DNA from: Corynebacterium suranareeae
GTDB taxonomy: Bacteria > Actinomycetota > Actinomycetes > Mycobacteriales > Mycobacteriaceae
Assembly: GCF_002355155.1 (NCBI RefSeq)
Contig: NZ_AP017369.1
Span: 558,001-622,000, forward strand
DNA: 64,000 nucleotides
Reading direction: 5' to 3'
Below are positions 12,361 to 21,853 of this stretch, one piece after another. The notes beneath the pieces were generated by a model. The model was given only the letters and a program-made list of their open reading frames with translations, was not told the origin of the DNA and did no database searches. The position numbers were made by a program, and so were the translations under genes. The first letter of the stretch is position 1; every line of letters starts with the position of its first letter.

Positions 12361-12818
12361 TACTCAAGCTCTTCTTCCTTAACCTTTCGCGCAAACATTC
12401 CAGGTGTAAACCAGGTCAAGACCACCGCAATTATCGCCGCCACGATAGGTCCCCAGGCTGCGTCGACAAAGCGCAACATCACTAAGCTCACCACGGCAAT
12501 GATCACCCAAATCAACGGTACAAAAAGTGATGTTCGACTACTTTGTGTGATTTCTTCCTCAATCCACTCCTCTTGAGGGAACCGTGCGCGCGCTTCTCGA
12601 CGAATCCTCCGCGCCGTTTTCGATGCCGGCACGACCGTAGCAAACAGGACCAAAACGAGCCCCACACCTGTGATAATTAAGTCACCAGAAGCCGCGCCAA
12701 AAGCTAGCGTACCTGCAGCAACACATGCCGCGAGGCGTTCGCCAACAGTGACTGGAATGGGGGTTGATGGATCAACGTCTGGGTACAGATTTGGAAAAGC
12801 TACATTGTGAAAAGTCAT
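12360..12818 (-). CDS. Small membrane protein, unknown function
   Basis: A 152-residue protein with four likely membrane segments in two pairs (about residues 30-45, 49-64, 99-116 and 122-138) and a charged central loop (KTARRIRREARARFPQEEWI). It ends in a Lys/Glu-rich tail. It lies upstream of the copper ATPase in the same direction, but the CsoR operator and probably a promoter lie between them, so joint transcription is not certain. It is divergent from htaA. I do not recognise the family. Confidence 0.7.
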   Translation of the reverse strand: MTFHNVAFPNLYPDVDPSTPIPVTVGERLAACVAAGTLAFGAASGDLIITGVGLVLVLFATVVPASKTARRIRREARARFPQEEWIEEEITQSSRTSLFVPLIWVIIAVVSLVMLRFVDAAWGPIVAAIIAVVLTWFTPGMFARKVKEEELE

Positions 12819-12911
12819 GGTGGTATCTCGAGGTCTAGGTCAATCGGAAATAGGCCGGGGCTATTGGGGGAGGGGAATCAATCTTTTGGCGGGTTCTAAA
12901 ATTAACAAGGT

Positions 12912-12930
12912 TTAAGTTAGCATAGCCTTA
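12912..12930. promoter_or_regulatory. DtxR iron box upstream of htaA
   Basis: TTAAGTTAGCATAGCCTTA matches the 19-bp DtxR consensus TTAGGTTAGGCTAACCTAA at most positions and keeps the dyad. It lies ahead of htaA-hmuTUV, so iron-loaded DtxR should repress haem uptake. Confidence 0.8.
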
Positions 12931-13097
12931 ACTTCATTTATGCGTTGAATTTCTTGAAGTGGGCAAACTCGATACAAAGAGATGATGGCTTGATCTAAGG
13001 CGGGTCTTAGAGCCAAGGCATCGTTTTCTTTATGTCATGGGGCCTTGAAGAGATGTTCAACTCAAGAGAATTGTGGAAAAGGACACTGCTGTTCATG

Positions 13098-14963
13098 GAA
13101 CTTGCACCTCGTACGCGGATGAGGGGCCACAAGACTGTCGCGGCCCTCGCTTCACTGGCATTGGTTATAGGGTTTGGTTCGGTACCAATTGCTCAGGCTC
13201 AAACTGAGTACCGAACCGCCTCCGGAGGCTCCCTCAATTGGGGGTTCAAACAGTCTTTCCGAAACTATATCCAAACCGGCGTGGCCAAGGGGTCGATCTC
13301 GCTTGGCGATGGCGCGCAGGATAACGGCGGAAACTTTGCCTTTTCCCCACGTGAAAATGGCACAACCGTAACCAGTGATTCTGAAGGTACCGTGGAGTTC
13401 AACGGTTCCGTGCACTTCCTTGGACACCAAGCTAATGATCAGTGGATTTTGGACACCACCATGTCTGATATCAAGCTGGTGATCAATGGTTCTTCCGCGC
13501 AGTTGAAGGTGGATTTGGTTGCCCGTGAATTCAAGGGCACCACTTATGAAGAAATCGGTGATTACATTGTCTCTGATGACATTGTTCTAGCCGATGTTTC
13601 CTTAAGCTCCCCAGCTGATTTCTCCCAAGACACCATTGACCTGACTGGTACCACCTCCTTGACCGCAGCAGGCGCTGAGGCCTTCGGCGGTTTCTACGAC
13701 ACCGGTGAAACCCTGGACCCAACCGGCGGTAGTTTGACCATCACCAGCACCACCACGGCACCTAGCTCTGGTTCAGGTTCTGGATCTGCATCAACTTCTG
13801 GTGGCAGCGGCACCGCTGACTGTTCCTCCGGCGCCCTTGGAGTTGTTACCACCGGCACCAATGATGGCATGCTCGGCACAATCCAGGAAGTAAACAACAC
13901 GTTTGCGATCTGGAACAACCTGCTGGTTAACACCGAGCGCATGTTCTGCAACGTGGATACCCTAAAGGAACGTTTCGCTCCTGCAGAAACCGCAAGCCAG
14001 ACCACCGGAACTACTTCTGGAACTTCCGGAACCACTGCAACTACTGCAACCACCACTTCTGGAACTACCACTGCAGGAACCGCTGCAACACCTTCCGGCA
14101 CCACCGGAACTTCTGGAACCGCAGGCACTGCTAACACCGCATCTGCTGCTCAGGCTGTCACCAATGCACCTAGCGATAACAGCGTGTGCACCGCTTCCGG
14201 TTCTTTGGGTGTTACCCAGGCTGCAGCGCAGTGGGGCGTGAAGGCGTCCTTCCAGAACTACATTCGCGGATCAATCGCTAAAGGTTCTTGGACTCTTAAC
14301 GGTGTTGGATTTGATAATCAGCAGTTCCAATTCTCGGGAAACTCAGGTGCTGTTGATGCGGAGAACCAGTCTGGAAGCATCAACTTCCCAGGTTCCATCC
14401 ACTTCACCGGTCACGGCGGAATTTTAGATATGCAGATCGCTAACATTGAGATCAGCTTCAGCGGAAACACTGGCGAACTGATTGCCGATGTCGTTTCCTC
14501 TGACATGGAAGGCAATTCCACCAACTACGGCCGCACCGTGGTGGGTACCTTGAACTTCTCTAGCCTCAACGTTTCCGCAACCGAGGCTTCCGGCGCAGCG
14601 TCCGTTTCCCTGTCCCAGTCCGGTTCCCAGGCGTTCGCTGATTTCTACACCCCAGGCACCCAGCTGGATCCAATCAGCTTCAGCGCCACCCTCGGTGGAG
14701 ACGCCAGCTGTGACACGGGCTCCGGATCCACTGGCACTGGTCCAGCGTCCACCAGCAACGCAGCCACTGGCACCACCGACGCTGCAGCTGGTGAAGAAAG
14801 CACCACCCCTGCTAATCAAAACAGCCAGTTCCAGATCCGCCAGGCCGGCGCAGAATCCACTGGCCTTGATACCACCACCACATTTTTGCTCATCCTCGCG
14901 GCTTTCGTTGTCGCAGGTGGCTCCATGACTCGCTTCACCGTCGGTAACCCGACTGGAAAATAA
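13098..14963 (+). CDS. htaA: Haem-binding surface protein HtaA
   Basis: Binds haem outside the cell and passes it to HmuT. The 621-residue protein has a signal peptide (basic RTRMRGHK, hydrophobic core, AQAQ cleavage region), then two HtaA (CR) domains. The first starts at LNWGFKQSFRNYI, the second at QWGVKASFQNYI; each contains the SIHFTGHG or SVHFLGHQ His motif. They are joined by a long Thr/Gly/Ser-rich linker (about 13980-14150). A C-terminal membrane helix (TTFLLILAAFVVAGG) anchors it. The frame is open to 13032; I chose the ATG at 13098 because of an aaagga ribosome site, with 13119 as alternative. It heads an operon with hmuTUV, 8 bases before hmuT, behind a DtxR box. Confidence 0.9.
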   Translation, partial: ELAPRTRMRGHKTVAALASLALVIGFGSVPIAQAQTEYRTASGGSLNWGFKQSFRNYIQTGVAKGSISLGDGAQDNGGNFAFSPRENGTTVTSDSEGTVEFNGSVHFLGHQANDQWILDTTMSDIKLVINGSSAQLKVDLVAREFKGTTYEEIGDYIVSDDIVLADVSLSSPADFSQDTIDLTGTTSLTAAGAEAFGGFYDTGETLDPTGGSLTITSTTTAPSSGSGSGSASTSGGSGTADCSSGALGVVTTGTNDGMLGTIQEVNNTFAIWNNLLVNTERMFCNVDTLKERFAPAETASQTTGTTSGTSGTTATTATTTSGTTTAGTAATPSGTTGTSGTAGTANTASAAQAVTNAPSDNSVCTASGSLGVTQAAAQWGVKASFQNYIRGSIAKGSWTLNGVGFDNQQFQFSGNSGAVDAENQSGSINFPGSIHFTGHGGILDMQIANIEISFSGNTGELIADVVSSDMEGNSTNYGRTVVGTLNFSSLNVSATEASGAASVSLSQSGSQAFADFYTPGTQLDPISFSATLGGDASCDTGSGSTGTGPASTSNAATGTTDAAAGEESTTPANQNSQFQIRQAGAESTGLDTTTTFLLILAAFVVAGGSMTRFTVGNPTGK

Positions 14964-14971
14964 GGTTTCAC

Positions 14972-16051
14972 ATGAAATTCGCTTTTCGACGCACCCTCAC
15001 CGCCGCAGTCCTTGCTGCCAGCATGGCCTTAACGGCCTGCGCCAGCTGGGATTCCCCTACGGCATCATCCAACAGTGATCTGATCGATGAAATTCAATCC
15101 AGTTCCACTTCGACAGATCCACACACCTTTACCGGCCTTAGCCTGGTGGAAGACATCGGCGACGTTGTCCCTGTCACCGATAATCCATCACCTGCGCTGC
15201 CAGTGTCTTTGACTGATGCTGATGGCCACGATGTGGTGGTAGAAGATGTTTCCCGCATTTTGCCGTTGGATCTGTACGGTACTTACTCCAAGACCATCGC
15301 AGGCCTTGGCTTGGTGGACAATATTGTTGGCCGAACTGTTAGTTCCACCGAACCTGCCTTGGCTAATGCTGAAGTTGTCACCACCGGTGGACACACCCTA
15401 AACGCCGAGGCAATCCTCAACCTGCATCCCACCTTGGTGATCATCGACCACTCCATCGGCCCACGCGAAGTCATCGAACAAATCCGTGCGGCCGGTGTAC
15501 CAACCGTGATCATGTCACCACAGCGTTCCATCGCATCAATTGGTGATGACATCCGCGATATCGCATCCGTGGTTGGCCTTCCTGAAGAAGGGGAGAAGCT
15601 TGCGGAGCGCTCTGTTGCAGAAGTTGAAGAAGCCCGTACGGTTGTCGATGAACTCACCCCAGAAGATCCACTGAAGATGGTCTTCCTCTACGCCCGTGGA
15701 ACCGGTGGCGTGTTCTTCATCCTGGGTGATGCTTACGGTGGACGCGATCTAATCGAAGGCCTCGGCGGCGTCGACATGGCAGCTGAAAAGGGCATCATGG
15801 ATCTAGCCCCTGCAAACGCAGAAGCACTTGCTGAGCTCAACCCTGATGTGTTCGTGATGATGTCCGAAGGCCTGGTATCTACAGGTGGTATTGAAGGACT
15901 GATGGAACGACCCGGAATTGCACAAACAACAGCGGGACAAAAACAACGTGTTCTTGCCCTCCCCGATGGTCAATCATTGGCTTTCGGTGCCCAAACAGGT
16001 GAGTTGTTGCTTCGCGCATCCCGCGCATTGTATGTGCAGGACGGCGAGTAA
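14972..16051 (+). CDS. hmuT: Haem ABC transporter binding lipoprotein HmuT
   Basis: A 359-residue lipoprotein with signal sequence and lipobox LTAC (Cys23). The mature part is a periplasmic-binding-type domain of the cobalamin/haem class, with ILPLDLYGTYSKTIAGLGLV and LGDAYGGRDLIEGLGG. It receives haem from HtaA and delivers it to HmuUV. It lies between htaA and hmuU, followed directly (no gap) by the permease start. The GTCGAAAAGC 10-mer occurs on the minus strand within its first codons. Confidence 0.93.
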   Translation: MKFAFRRTLTAAVLAASMALTACASWDSPTASSNSDLIDEIQSSSTSTDPHTFTGLSLVEDIGDVVPVTDNPSPALPVSLTDADGHDVVVEDVSRILPLDLYGTYSKTIAGLGLVDNIVGRTVSSTEPALANAEVVTTGGHTLNAEAILNLHPTLVIIDHSIGPREVIEQIRAAGVPTVIMSPQRSIASIGDDIRDIASVVGLPEEGEKLAERSVAEVEEARTVVDELTPEDPLKMVFLYARGTGGVFFILGDAYGGRDLIEGLGGVDMAAEKGIMDLAPANAEALAELNPDVFVMMSEGLVSTGGIEGLMERPGIAQTTAGQKQRVLALPDGQSLAFGAQTGELLLRASRALYVQDGE

Positions 16052-17128
16052 ATGGTTGTGAGGGAAGTAGACGTCGAAAAGCAAAAAACCACCGTCGTGC
16101 CTGGGGCGATCGCTAAGCGTCGGACCGTGCGCATCGCGTTGTTTATTGCGCTGGGCATCATCGTGGTCGTGGCGTCCGTGTGGTCGATTCTGGTCGGCCA
16201 ATACACCATCCCGATTCGTGATCTACCTTCGATTTTGACCGCCGGACCCGTCGGCGCACAGTCGATGGAAGAGCAAGTTGTGTGGCAAATTCGTGTGCCG
16301 CGCATCGTGCTGGGACTGCTCGTCGGCGGCGCGTTAGGTGTCGCGGGTGCGCTGCTGCAGGCAGTATTTTCCAACCCGCTGGCGGAACCATCCATCATCG
16401 GTGTGACAGCTGGTGCCGGCGTCGGTGCGTCTGCGGTTATCGTGTTCAACCTGACATTCCTGGGCACCTCAACCGTCGCTGTCGGCGCATTTATTACCGC
16501 CGTGATCACGACCGTGTTGGTGTATCAGCTAGCCAGAAGCCGCGGACGCGTGCAGGTGATCAACCTGATTCTCACCGGTATCGCCATCAACGCGGTGTCC
16601 GGCGCGCTGACCTCGTTTTTCATTTACATTGCGCCAACGAGCTCCCGTGAAGAAATTATTTTCTGGCAGATGGGCTCCCTCAACGGCTCGCAATGGGCGC
16701 ACGTGAATGTGGTGTTCGTGATCGTTGCCATCGGCCTGATCGCAGCTTTTGGGCTGGGTAAACAGCTTGACGTCCTAGCACTTGGCGAAAGCGCAGCCGG
16801 ACACGTTGGCCTCAATGTGAAAAGGCTCCGCATCATCGCGATCGCAGTATCCACACTTCTTACCGCCGGTGCCGTGGCATACGCAGGATTGATCAGCTTC
16901 GTTGGCTTGATCATCCCGCACCTGCTTCGCACCGTCACAGGACCCGCCAATAAAATCCTCGTGCCAGCGTCAGCCCTTGGCGGCGCAGCCTTGATCAGCG
17001 TCTCTGACATCCTCGCCAGAACGCTTATCCCATACGCTGATCTGCCCATCGGTATTTTCACAGCGGTGGTCGGCGGCCCAACATTCTTTATCCTGTTGCG
17101 CCGAATGATGAAAAAGGGTGTGCACTAA
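16052..17128 (+). CDS. hmuU: Haem ABC transporter permease HmuU
   Basis: A 358-residue BtuC/FecCD-type permease with about nine or ten membrane helices. Family motifs include RVPRIVLGLLVGGALGVAGA and SFVGLIIPHLLRTVTG. It dimerises to form the haem channel energised by HmuV. Its ATG follows the hmuT stop directly, and its stop is followed at once by hmuV, showing tight coupling. The N-terminal cytoplasmic tail (about 35 residues) is charged and contains the GTCGAAAAGC 10-mer as codons for Val-Glu-Lys. Confidence 0.93.
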   Translation: MVVREVDVEKQKTTVVPGAIAKRRTVRIALFIALGIIVVVASVWSILVGQYTIPIRDLPSILTAGPVGAQSMEEQVVWQIRVPRIVLGLLVGGALGVAGALLQAVFSNPLAEPSIIGVTAGAGVGASAVIVFNLTFLGTSTVAVGAFITAVITTVLVYQLARSRGRVQVINLILTGIAINAVSGALTSFFIYIAPTSSREEIIFWQMGSLNGSQWAHVNVVFVIVAIGLIAAFGLGKQLDVLALGESAAGHVGLNVKRLRIIAIAVSTLLTAGAVAYAGLISFVGLIIPHLLRTVTGPANKILVPASALGGAALISVSDILARTLIPYADLPIGIFTAVVGGPTFFILLRRMMKKGVH

Positions 17129-17944
17129 ATGCCAATCGTTTCATTAGACAACGTCACTGTCGCGATCGAAGGCAAAAAGCTTCTCGACGCCGTCTCCCTC
17201 AACGCTTATCCCGGCGAGGTCCTAGGACTCATCGGGCCCAACGGTGCCGGAAAATCCACTTTATTAAGCGTGCTCTCAGGTGATCGGATTCCTGATTCCG
17301 GTGTCGTAAACGTTGGCGGATTAGACCCCGCAACAGCGGCGTCATCCGACATGGCTAGAGTGCGAGCCGTCATGCTTCAAGACGTTAACGTGGCGTTCTC
17401 CTTCCTCGTGTGGGATGTCGTGGAAATGGGTAGGCGACCATGGCAAAAGATGTCCACGCCTGAACAAGACCACGAAATCATCGAAGCGGCCCTCGCTGCA
17501 ACCTCGGTATCGCACCTTGCCGAACGTGAAATCACCACACTGTCCGGCGGTGAGCGAGCACGTGTGGCCCTATCCCGTGTCCTTGCTCAGCAAACCCCCA
17601 TTGTGCTGCTGGACGAACCAACAGCAGCGATGGACATTAGCCACCAAGAACAAACTCTAGGTACCGCACGAGCGCTAGCAGCCGCTGGGGCAGCAGTGAT
17701 TGTGGTTTTGCATGATCTCAATGCAGCTGCCGCCTATTGCGACAGCATTGTGTGTCTAAGTCAGGGTCGAGTAATTGCCTCCGGTTCCGTTGATGAGGTG
17801 TACTCCACGGAAACTTTGTCCCGTGTTTATGGTTGGCCGATCAGGGTCGATCATAGTGGAAAATATGTTCGAGTGGAGCCGGATCGCTCGACCGTAGAGA
17901 TTTCGCCTGCTCTTCGTGTTAAAAGTGCAATTTCTGCAACTTAA
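17129..17944 (+). CDS. hmuV: Haem ABC transporter ATPase HmuV
   Basis: A 271-residue ABC ATPase with Walker A GPNGAGKST, signature LSGGERARVAL, Walker B IVLLDEPTAAMD and the switch His in VLHDLNAAA. It powers HmuU. It is the last gene of the htaA-hmuTUV operon and is closed by the terminator at 17963. All catalytic motifs are intact. Confidence 0.94.
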   Translation: MPIVSLDNVTVAIEGKKLLDAVSLNAYPGEVLGLIGPNGAGKSTLLSVLSGDRIPDSGVVNVGGLDPATAASSDMARVRAVMLQDVNVAFSFLVWDVVEMGRRPWQKMSTPEQDHEIIEAALAATSVSHLAEREITTLSGGERARVALSRVLAQQTPIVLLDEPTAAMDISHQEQTLGTARALAAAGAAVIVVLHDLNAAAAYCDSIVCLSQGRVIASGSVDEVYSTETLSRVYGWPIRVDHSGKYVRVEPDRSTVEISPALRVKSAISAT

Positions 17945-17962
17945 GCACAGGGAAAAATAAGG

Positions 17963-18000
17963 GAACCCTACCCTCATGGGGGTAGGGTTCTTCCATTTTT
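17963..18000 (+). terminator. Terminator after hmuV
   Basis: An 11-bp stem (gaaccctaccc with gggtagggttc) and a 6-base loop, followed by ttccattttt. It separates the htaA-hmuTUV operon from htaB-htaC. Confidence 0.88.
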
Positions 18001-18006
18001 TCCAGC

Positions 18007-18025
18007 TTAGGATAAGCTAATCTAC
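18007..18025. promoter_or_regulatory. DtxR iron box upstream of htaB
   Basis: TTAGGATAAGCTAATCTAC matches the DtxR consensus at most positions, with the best agreement in the left half. It lies 36 bases before the htaB start, in promoter position. Confidence 0.75.
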
Positions 18026-18060
18026 GTTTTGTTGTGCTATCGAACTGGAGAGCAAAGAAA

Positions 18061-18939
18061 ATGAACAAGTTTGCCACCCGTGCACTCGTTGCTTTGTCGG
18101 GATCTGCAATTGCCATGACTGGCCTGACCGTTGTATCCGCAAACGCCGCTGAGGAAACCGGCGAGTGCCGCGTTGTCACCACCGGTACCGCTGACTGGTC
18201 AGTGCGTGAATCTTTCAACAACTACCTTGAAGGCCCAATCGCTAACGGTCCTGCCTACAAGTACCACGGTGGCATCGAGGTCCGTGACGGTGTAGAAACC
18301 ACCGGCACGAAGTCAGCTCGCGAGTTCACTTGGCCAGTACTTGGCAGCGAAGAGGGCGAAGTTAACCTCGGTGGCGGCGTGCACTGGACCGGTCACAACC
18401 ACTACAACGGCGATGACGAGTCCCAGGCTGCGGACAACTTCATCCTGGACCTTGACTTCTCCAACCCAACCGTCAAGTTCGATGGCAACCAGGGAACCTT
18501 GCTGGTGGACTACAAGTCCCGTGAGTTCATTGATACCAAGACCGTCGCTGACTTCCTCACCGGAACTCAGGCAGAGCTGGCAACCATCACCTTCGATGCG
18601 CCAATCGACCTAACTCAGGAAAGTGTCACCGTCACCGGTCAGACCGCGCTGACTGAAACTGGTGTCGATGTCATGGGTACCTTCTACCCAGAAGGTGAAG
18701 CACTTGCTCCAATCACCTTGAACCTCACCAATGAGGTTGTTTGTGACGCACCTGAAGAGCCAGAAGAGCCAACTGATCCTGAAGAGCCAACCGATCCTGA
18801 AGAGCCAGGCGAGCCAAGCAACGGCAGCAGCAACGGTGGCATCCTCGGAATCCTGGGAATCCTTGCAGCACTGGGTGGCGTTGGCGCAGTTGTGTACAAC
18901 TACCTGGTCTCCACCGGAGTTATTGCAGCGTTCAAGTAA
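18061..18939 (+). CDS. htaB: Haem-transport-associated surface protein HtaB
   Basis: A 292-residue secreted, membrane-anchored protein with one HtaA-type haem-binding domain (DWSVRESFNNYLEGPIANG through VHWTGHNHYNGDD). It has a signal peptide cleaved near ANAAEE, then a Pro/Glu-rich spacer with repeated EEPTDP units (about residues 237-258) and a C-terminal membrane helix ending in Lys. The ATG at 18061 has a ggagag ribosome site; an in-frame GTG at 18034 is upstream but less likely. htaC follows with no gap. Under its own DtxR box it should be induced by iron starvation. Confidence 0.92.
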   Translation: MNKFATRALVALSGSAIAMTGLTVVSANAAEETGECRVVTTGTADWSVRESFNNYLEGPIANGPAYKYHGGIEVRDGVETTGTKSAREFTWPVLGSEEGEVNLGGGVHWTGHNHYNGDDESQAADNFILDLDFSNPTVKFDGNQGTLLVDYKSREFIDTKTVADFLTGTQAELATITFDAPIDLTQESVTVTGQTALTETGVDVMGTFYPEGEALAPITLNLTNEVVCDAPEEPEEPTDPEEPTDPEEPGEPSNGSSNGGILGILGILAALGGVGAVVYNYLVSTGVIAAFK

Positions 18940-19803
18940 ATGAATCGCTTTTCTAACGCCTTATTAGCAGCCTCTGTCGCGGGGGCTGCTTTGGCCATTC
19001 CAGCAGCAACCGCGACTGCAGCAGAAGATGCTGTATGTTCCTACACTGGTCAGGTAGATTGGAACGTCCGTGATTCCTTCAACAGCTACCTTTTGGGAAA
19101 TATCGCTAATGGCAGTGCCTACAAGCATAAGGGCGGACTGGATGTTCGGGACGGCGTCCAAACTGACGGACATGCCCGCACCCCGAGCTTAAGCTGGCCT
19201 GTTGATTCAGTGACCCCAACAGAGGTCTCTACCACAGGTGGGGTGCACTGGACTGGGCACAACCTGTACAACGGCGACGATGTCACTCAGGTACCAGACA
19301 ACTTCACTTTGGATCTAGACTTCTCCAACGTGACGGTCGAAGTCGATGGCACTTCGGGTCGATTGTTGGTGGATTACGTCTCCAGGGAATACATCGACAC
19401 TAAGACTCTTGGTGATTTCCAATCGGGTGAACAAGCTGAGCTGGGCACTATTTCCTTTGCCAAAGCCCCTGATTTCACCTTAAGTTCCGTTAACGTCACA
19501 GGTGATGTGTCGTTGACTGCTGCGGGTGTCAGTGTTTTCGGTGGCTTCTATGGTTCAGGGGAGCAGTTGGCTCCTTTGACACTGAATCTGACTGCACTAG
19601 ATGGATGTGGAACCACTCCAGATCCAGAAGAGCCAGAAGAACCAGGCAACCCCATCGAGCCGGACCCTGCAGGATCATCTACTGATGTAAGCAGCAGTAA
19701 CTTTACTGATCTTCTCACTCAGGTGCTCTCCATTGGTTCCATGATCGGAATGGTGGGCTTGATAGGCACCATCATCAACTACTTCATTCAAAGCTTCGTT
19801 TAA
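18940..19803 (+). CDS. htaC: Haem-transport-associated surface protein HtaC
   Basis: A 287-residue paralogue of HtaB with the same plan: signal peptide (cleavage near ATAAED), a single HtaA-type domain (DWNVRDSFNSYLLGNIANG, VHWTGHNLYNGDD), a short EEPEEPGNP spacer and a C-terminal membrane helix. Its ATG directly follows the htaB stop, so both are translated together. It probably acts at the same step of haem capture on the surface; the pair looks like a recent tandem duplication. Confidence 0.88.
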   Translation: MNRFSNALLAASVAGAALAIPAATATAAEDAVCSYTGQVDWNVRDSFNSYLLGNIANGSAYKHKGGLDVRDGVQTDGHARTPSLSWPVDSVTPTEVSTTGGVHWTGHNLYNGDDVTQVPDNFTLDLDFSNVTVEVDGTSGRLLVDYVSREYIDTKTLGDFQSGEQAELGTISFAKAPDFTLSSVNVTGDVSLTAAGVSVFGGFYGSGEQLAPLTLNLTALDGCGTTPDPEEPEEPGNPIEPDPAGSSTDVSSSNFTDLLTQVLSIGSMIGMVGLIGTIINYFIQSFV

Positions 19804-19846
19804 AAATGATGGTTGATAGAGTTCGTTAACTCACTGATCAAATAAT

Positions 19847-19886
19847 AATGTCGTTGCCCTCCAAGTGATTGGAAGGCAACGACATT
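19847..19886. terminator. Bidirectional terminator hairpin after htaC
   Basis: Arms of 18 bases (aatgtcgttgccctccaa, 19847-19864, and its inverse, 19869-19886) with one G-T pair and a GTGA loop. It lies between htaC and the convergent DUF2993 gene. T runs are short on both sides. Confidence 0.8.
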
Positions 19887-19908
19887 CTATTTAGGGGGGC
19901 AGCTTAAC

Positions 19909-20715
19909 CTACTGGACTGATTCCAACGTCTGGACGTTAATCTTCTCACCAGTCAAAGTGACGTTGATGCCACCGTCTGCAACGTCGATGGTTTGGATCT
20001 GTAGGCCGCCGGCTACTTCTTGGATGGAAGACTGCACAGCGTCGGTAAGCATTTGGCTTACTTCATCCGGAAGCCCGAATCCGAACAGTTGGGAATCTAT
20101 CACCTCAAAGGCGAGCTGGCCGTTGAGGATGATGGGGCGAAGTGAGGCACGTGCTGCGCCGTCGGTGAATTCCACATCAACTGATTGGTTTTCAGCGTTG
20201 GAGGTGACATCGGTGATCTTCACTAGTTCCTGGATCAGTTGAGATGCCAGACCTGCAGATTCGCCGTTTCCAGCAGCAGCTTGGGACATTTGTTGCTGGA
20301 CAGTTGCCAGGATGAAATCATCAGGGGCGAAGGTTGTCAGAGTGAGGTGATCGGCAACGGGATTGTTGCGGTCACTGATATCTAAGTCCTGTAACTGCAC
20401 GGTTGCTTCGGGGGTGCCGTCGATGGTGGGGACATCGCCTTGGTTGGTGATGTTTAAGGTGTCTGGGGTGTTGATTGTGACTTCACTGATGTTGCCTTGA
20501 ACAATGCCCAAGAGCAATGGGGAAGCGCCGAAGCTGATGGAAGGTTCTTCCGTCGCGGAGATTCCTTGGTTGGAAGCTTGCGCTTGGAATTCATCCTTCA
20601 GTTGCTTGCCGATCATATAACGCAGCCCAAACTCTGCCACCAGTACGAGAAGTAGCAGAATCACCACGATGGTGAGTAGGACTTTGGGTAACGCAGATTT
20701 TTTTGATTTAGCCAC
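19909..20715 (-). CDS. DUF2993 (LmeA-like) lipid-binding domain protein
   Basis: A 268-residue protein with a basic start, one N-terminal membrane helix (VLLTIVVILLLLVLVAEFGL) and an extracytoplasmic DUF2993 domain. DUF2993 includes mycobacterial LmeA, which binds lipids and affects lipomannan elongation; a role in cell-envelope lipid handling is inferred only from that. It starts at GTG behind a gaggga ribosome site. It is convergent with htaC and shares the terminator at 19847. Confidence 0.8.
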   Translation of the reverse strand: MAKSKKSALPKVLLTIVVILLLLVLVAEFGLRYMIGKQLKDEFQAQASNQGISATEEPSISFGASPLLLGIVQGNISEVTINTPDTLNITNQGDVPTIDGTPEATVQLQDLDISDRNNPVADHLTLTTFAPDDFILATVQQQMSQAAAGNGESAGLASQLIQELVKITDVTSNAENQSVDVEFTDGAARASLRPIILNGQLAFEVIDSQLFGFGLPDEVSQMLTDAVQSSIQEVAGGLQIQTIDVADGGINVTLTGEKINVQTLESVQ

Positions 20716-21037
20716 GTAAACCAGTGTCCCTCATTGCTGTGGTGTTGGAAAGTTGCAAACCGGCAAAAACACCTAAAAGCTTCCTGAGAGCTAAAAAGGG
20801 AGCTAAAAAGGAAACCTCCTTATGCGCCGTTTAAGCGATCGAATTTCTCAGCCATACATTTGTACCACCCGGTGTGGAAAAGGCTCTTAGAAGCGATTCT
20901 GGAAGGGCACTTTTTCAAAGTACCAAGTGAGATTTCACGCAATGCCGAAAGAAACCAAACACACGTGCCAAAGATTCCTGAAAAGCCAAAATTTTGTCAT
21001 GTCAGTCCGGTTTGTAGAAATCCCTAACCCCCAAAAC
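20716..21037. other. Gene-free stretch between DUF2993 and methyltransferase genes
   Basis: Holds the promoter side of the DUF2993 gene. The only structure I see is an exact tandem pair of gagctaaaaagg (20788-20799 and 20800-20811), followed by the small inverted repeat aaggaaacctcctt (20809-20822), and the palindrome caaaattttg near 20989. No open frame or RNA gene is supported. Confidence 0.5.
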
Positions 21038-21853
21038 CTAAGGCGCCACGATCTCCCACGGCACTGTCAGTAAACTATCGCCCACACGTCGCCTTGATAC
21101 TGTGATGGGCCAACCTTGGTCGATGAGCATGGCGCGCGCTTTTTCCCAGCGTACGCGTGGTCCGTAGGGTTCCCATCCGGCGCAGTGGTCCCAGGCAAGG
21201 TCTGCGGCGGACAATAAAGAGTGGATTTTTTCACCGGGCACGTTGCGGTGGATAAGGATTTTTGGGAGTCGTTCTGCCACATCAGATGGTGTGGAAATTC
21301 CCCAGGGGTCCCAGGCGAGGGTGAGTTCTTGTGGGCCGTCGGAATTAAGGGTGATCCAGGTGCATCGTTTGCCGATTTCATCGCAGGTGCCTTCGAAAAA
21401 CAGGCCACCAGGAGCTAATCGGGAGGTGACGGTGTCCCAGGCTGCTTCAACTTGGTCGACGTCGTATTGGCGGAGCACGTTGAAGGCTCGCACGAGTTGG
21501 GGTTGGTATCCGGCTAGTTCAAATCCGCCGAGTTCAAAGGACACGCCTTGTTGGGGTTTGAGGACTCGTTCGGGGTTGATTTCTAGGCCGATGACGCGTA
21601 TGTCGGGTGCTAGGCGGTGGAGCCATCGTCCCCATTCGACGGTGGTGGTGTGGCTGGCGCCGTAGCCGACGTCTAAGGCGAGGGAGGAGGCGTCGAGAAG
21701 CGTTTTTATTTTGGGGTGGTGAAAGCACCACCGATCGAAGCGCCTGAGGCGATTTACACCGGTGGTGCCGCGGGTGATCACGCCGATTGGCTTCTGCTTT
21801 CCGTTTGCGTTTAGGCGGAAAGAGGCGCGCAGATTGTGGGCGTGATCAGCCAT
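21038..21853 (-). CDS. Class I SAM-dependent methyltransferase-like protein
   Basis: A 271-residue protein with a glycine-rich SAM-binding motif (LALDVGYGASHTTTVEWGRW), the acidic strand end IRVIGLEINPERV and a later LAPGGLFFEGTCDE segment. The substrate is not identifiable. It starts one base after the DUF2505 stop, so it is the second gene of a two-gene minus-strand operon. The family is actinobacterial; the same pairing is seen near murB. Not an rRNA methylase by any motif I can see. Confidence 0.75.
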   Translation of the reverse strand: MADHAHNLRASFRLNANGKQKPIGVITRGTTGVNRLRRFDRWCFHHPKIKTLLDASSLALDVGYGASHTTTVEWGRWLHRLAPDIRVIGLEINPERVLKPQQGVSFELGGFELAGYQPQLVRAFNVLRQYDVDQVEAAWDTVTSRLAPGGLFFEGTCDEIGKRCTWITLNSDGPQELTLAWDPWGISTPSDVAERLPKILIHRNVPGEKIHSLLSAADLAWDHCAGWEPYGPRVRWEKARAMLIDQGWPITVSRRRVGDSLLTVPWEIVAP

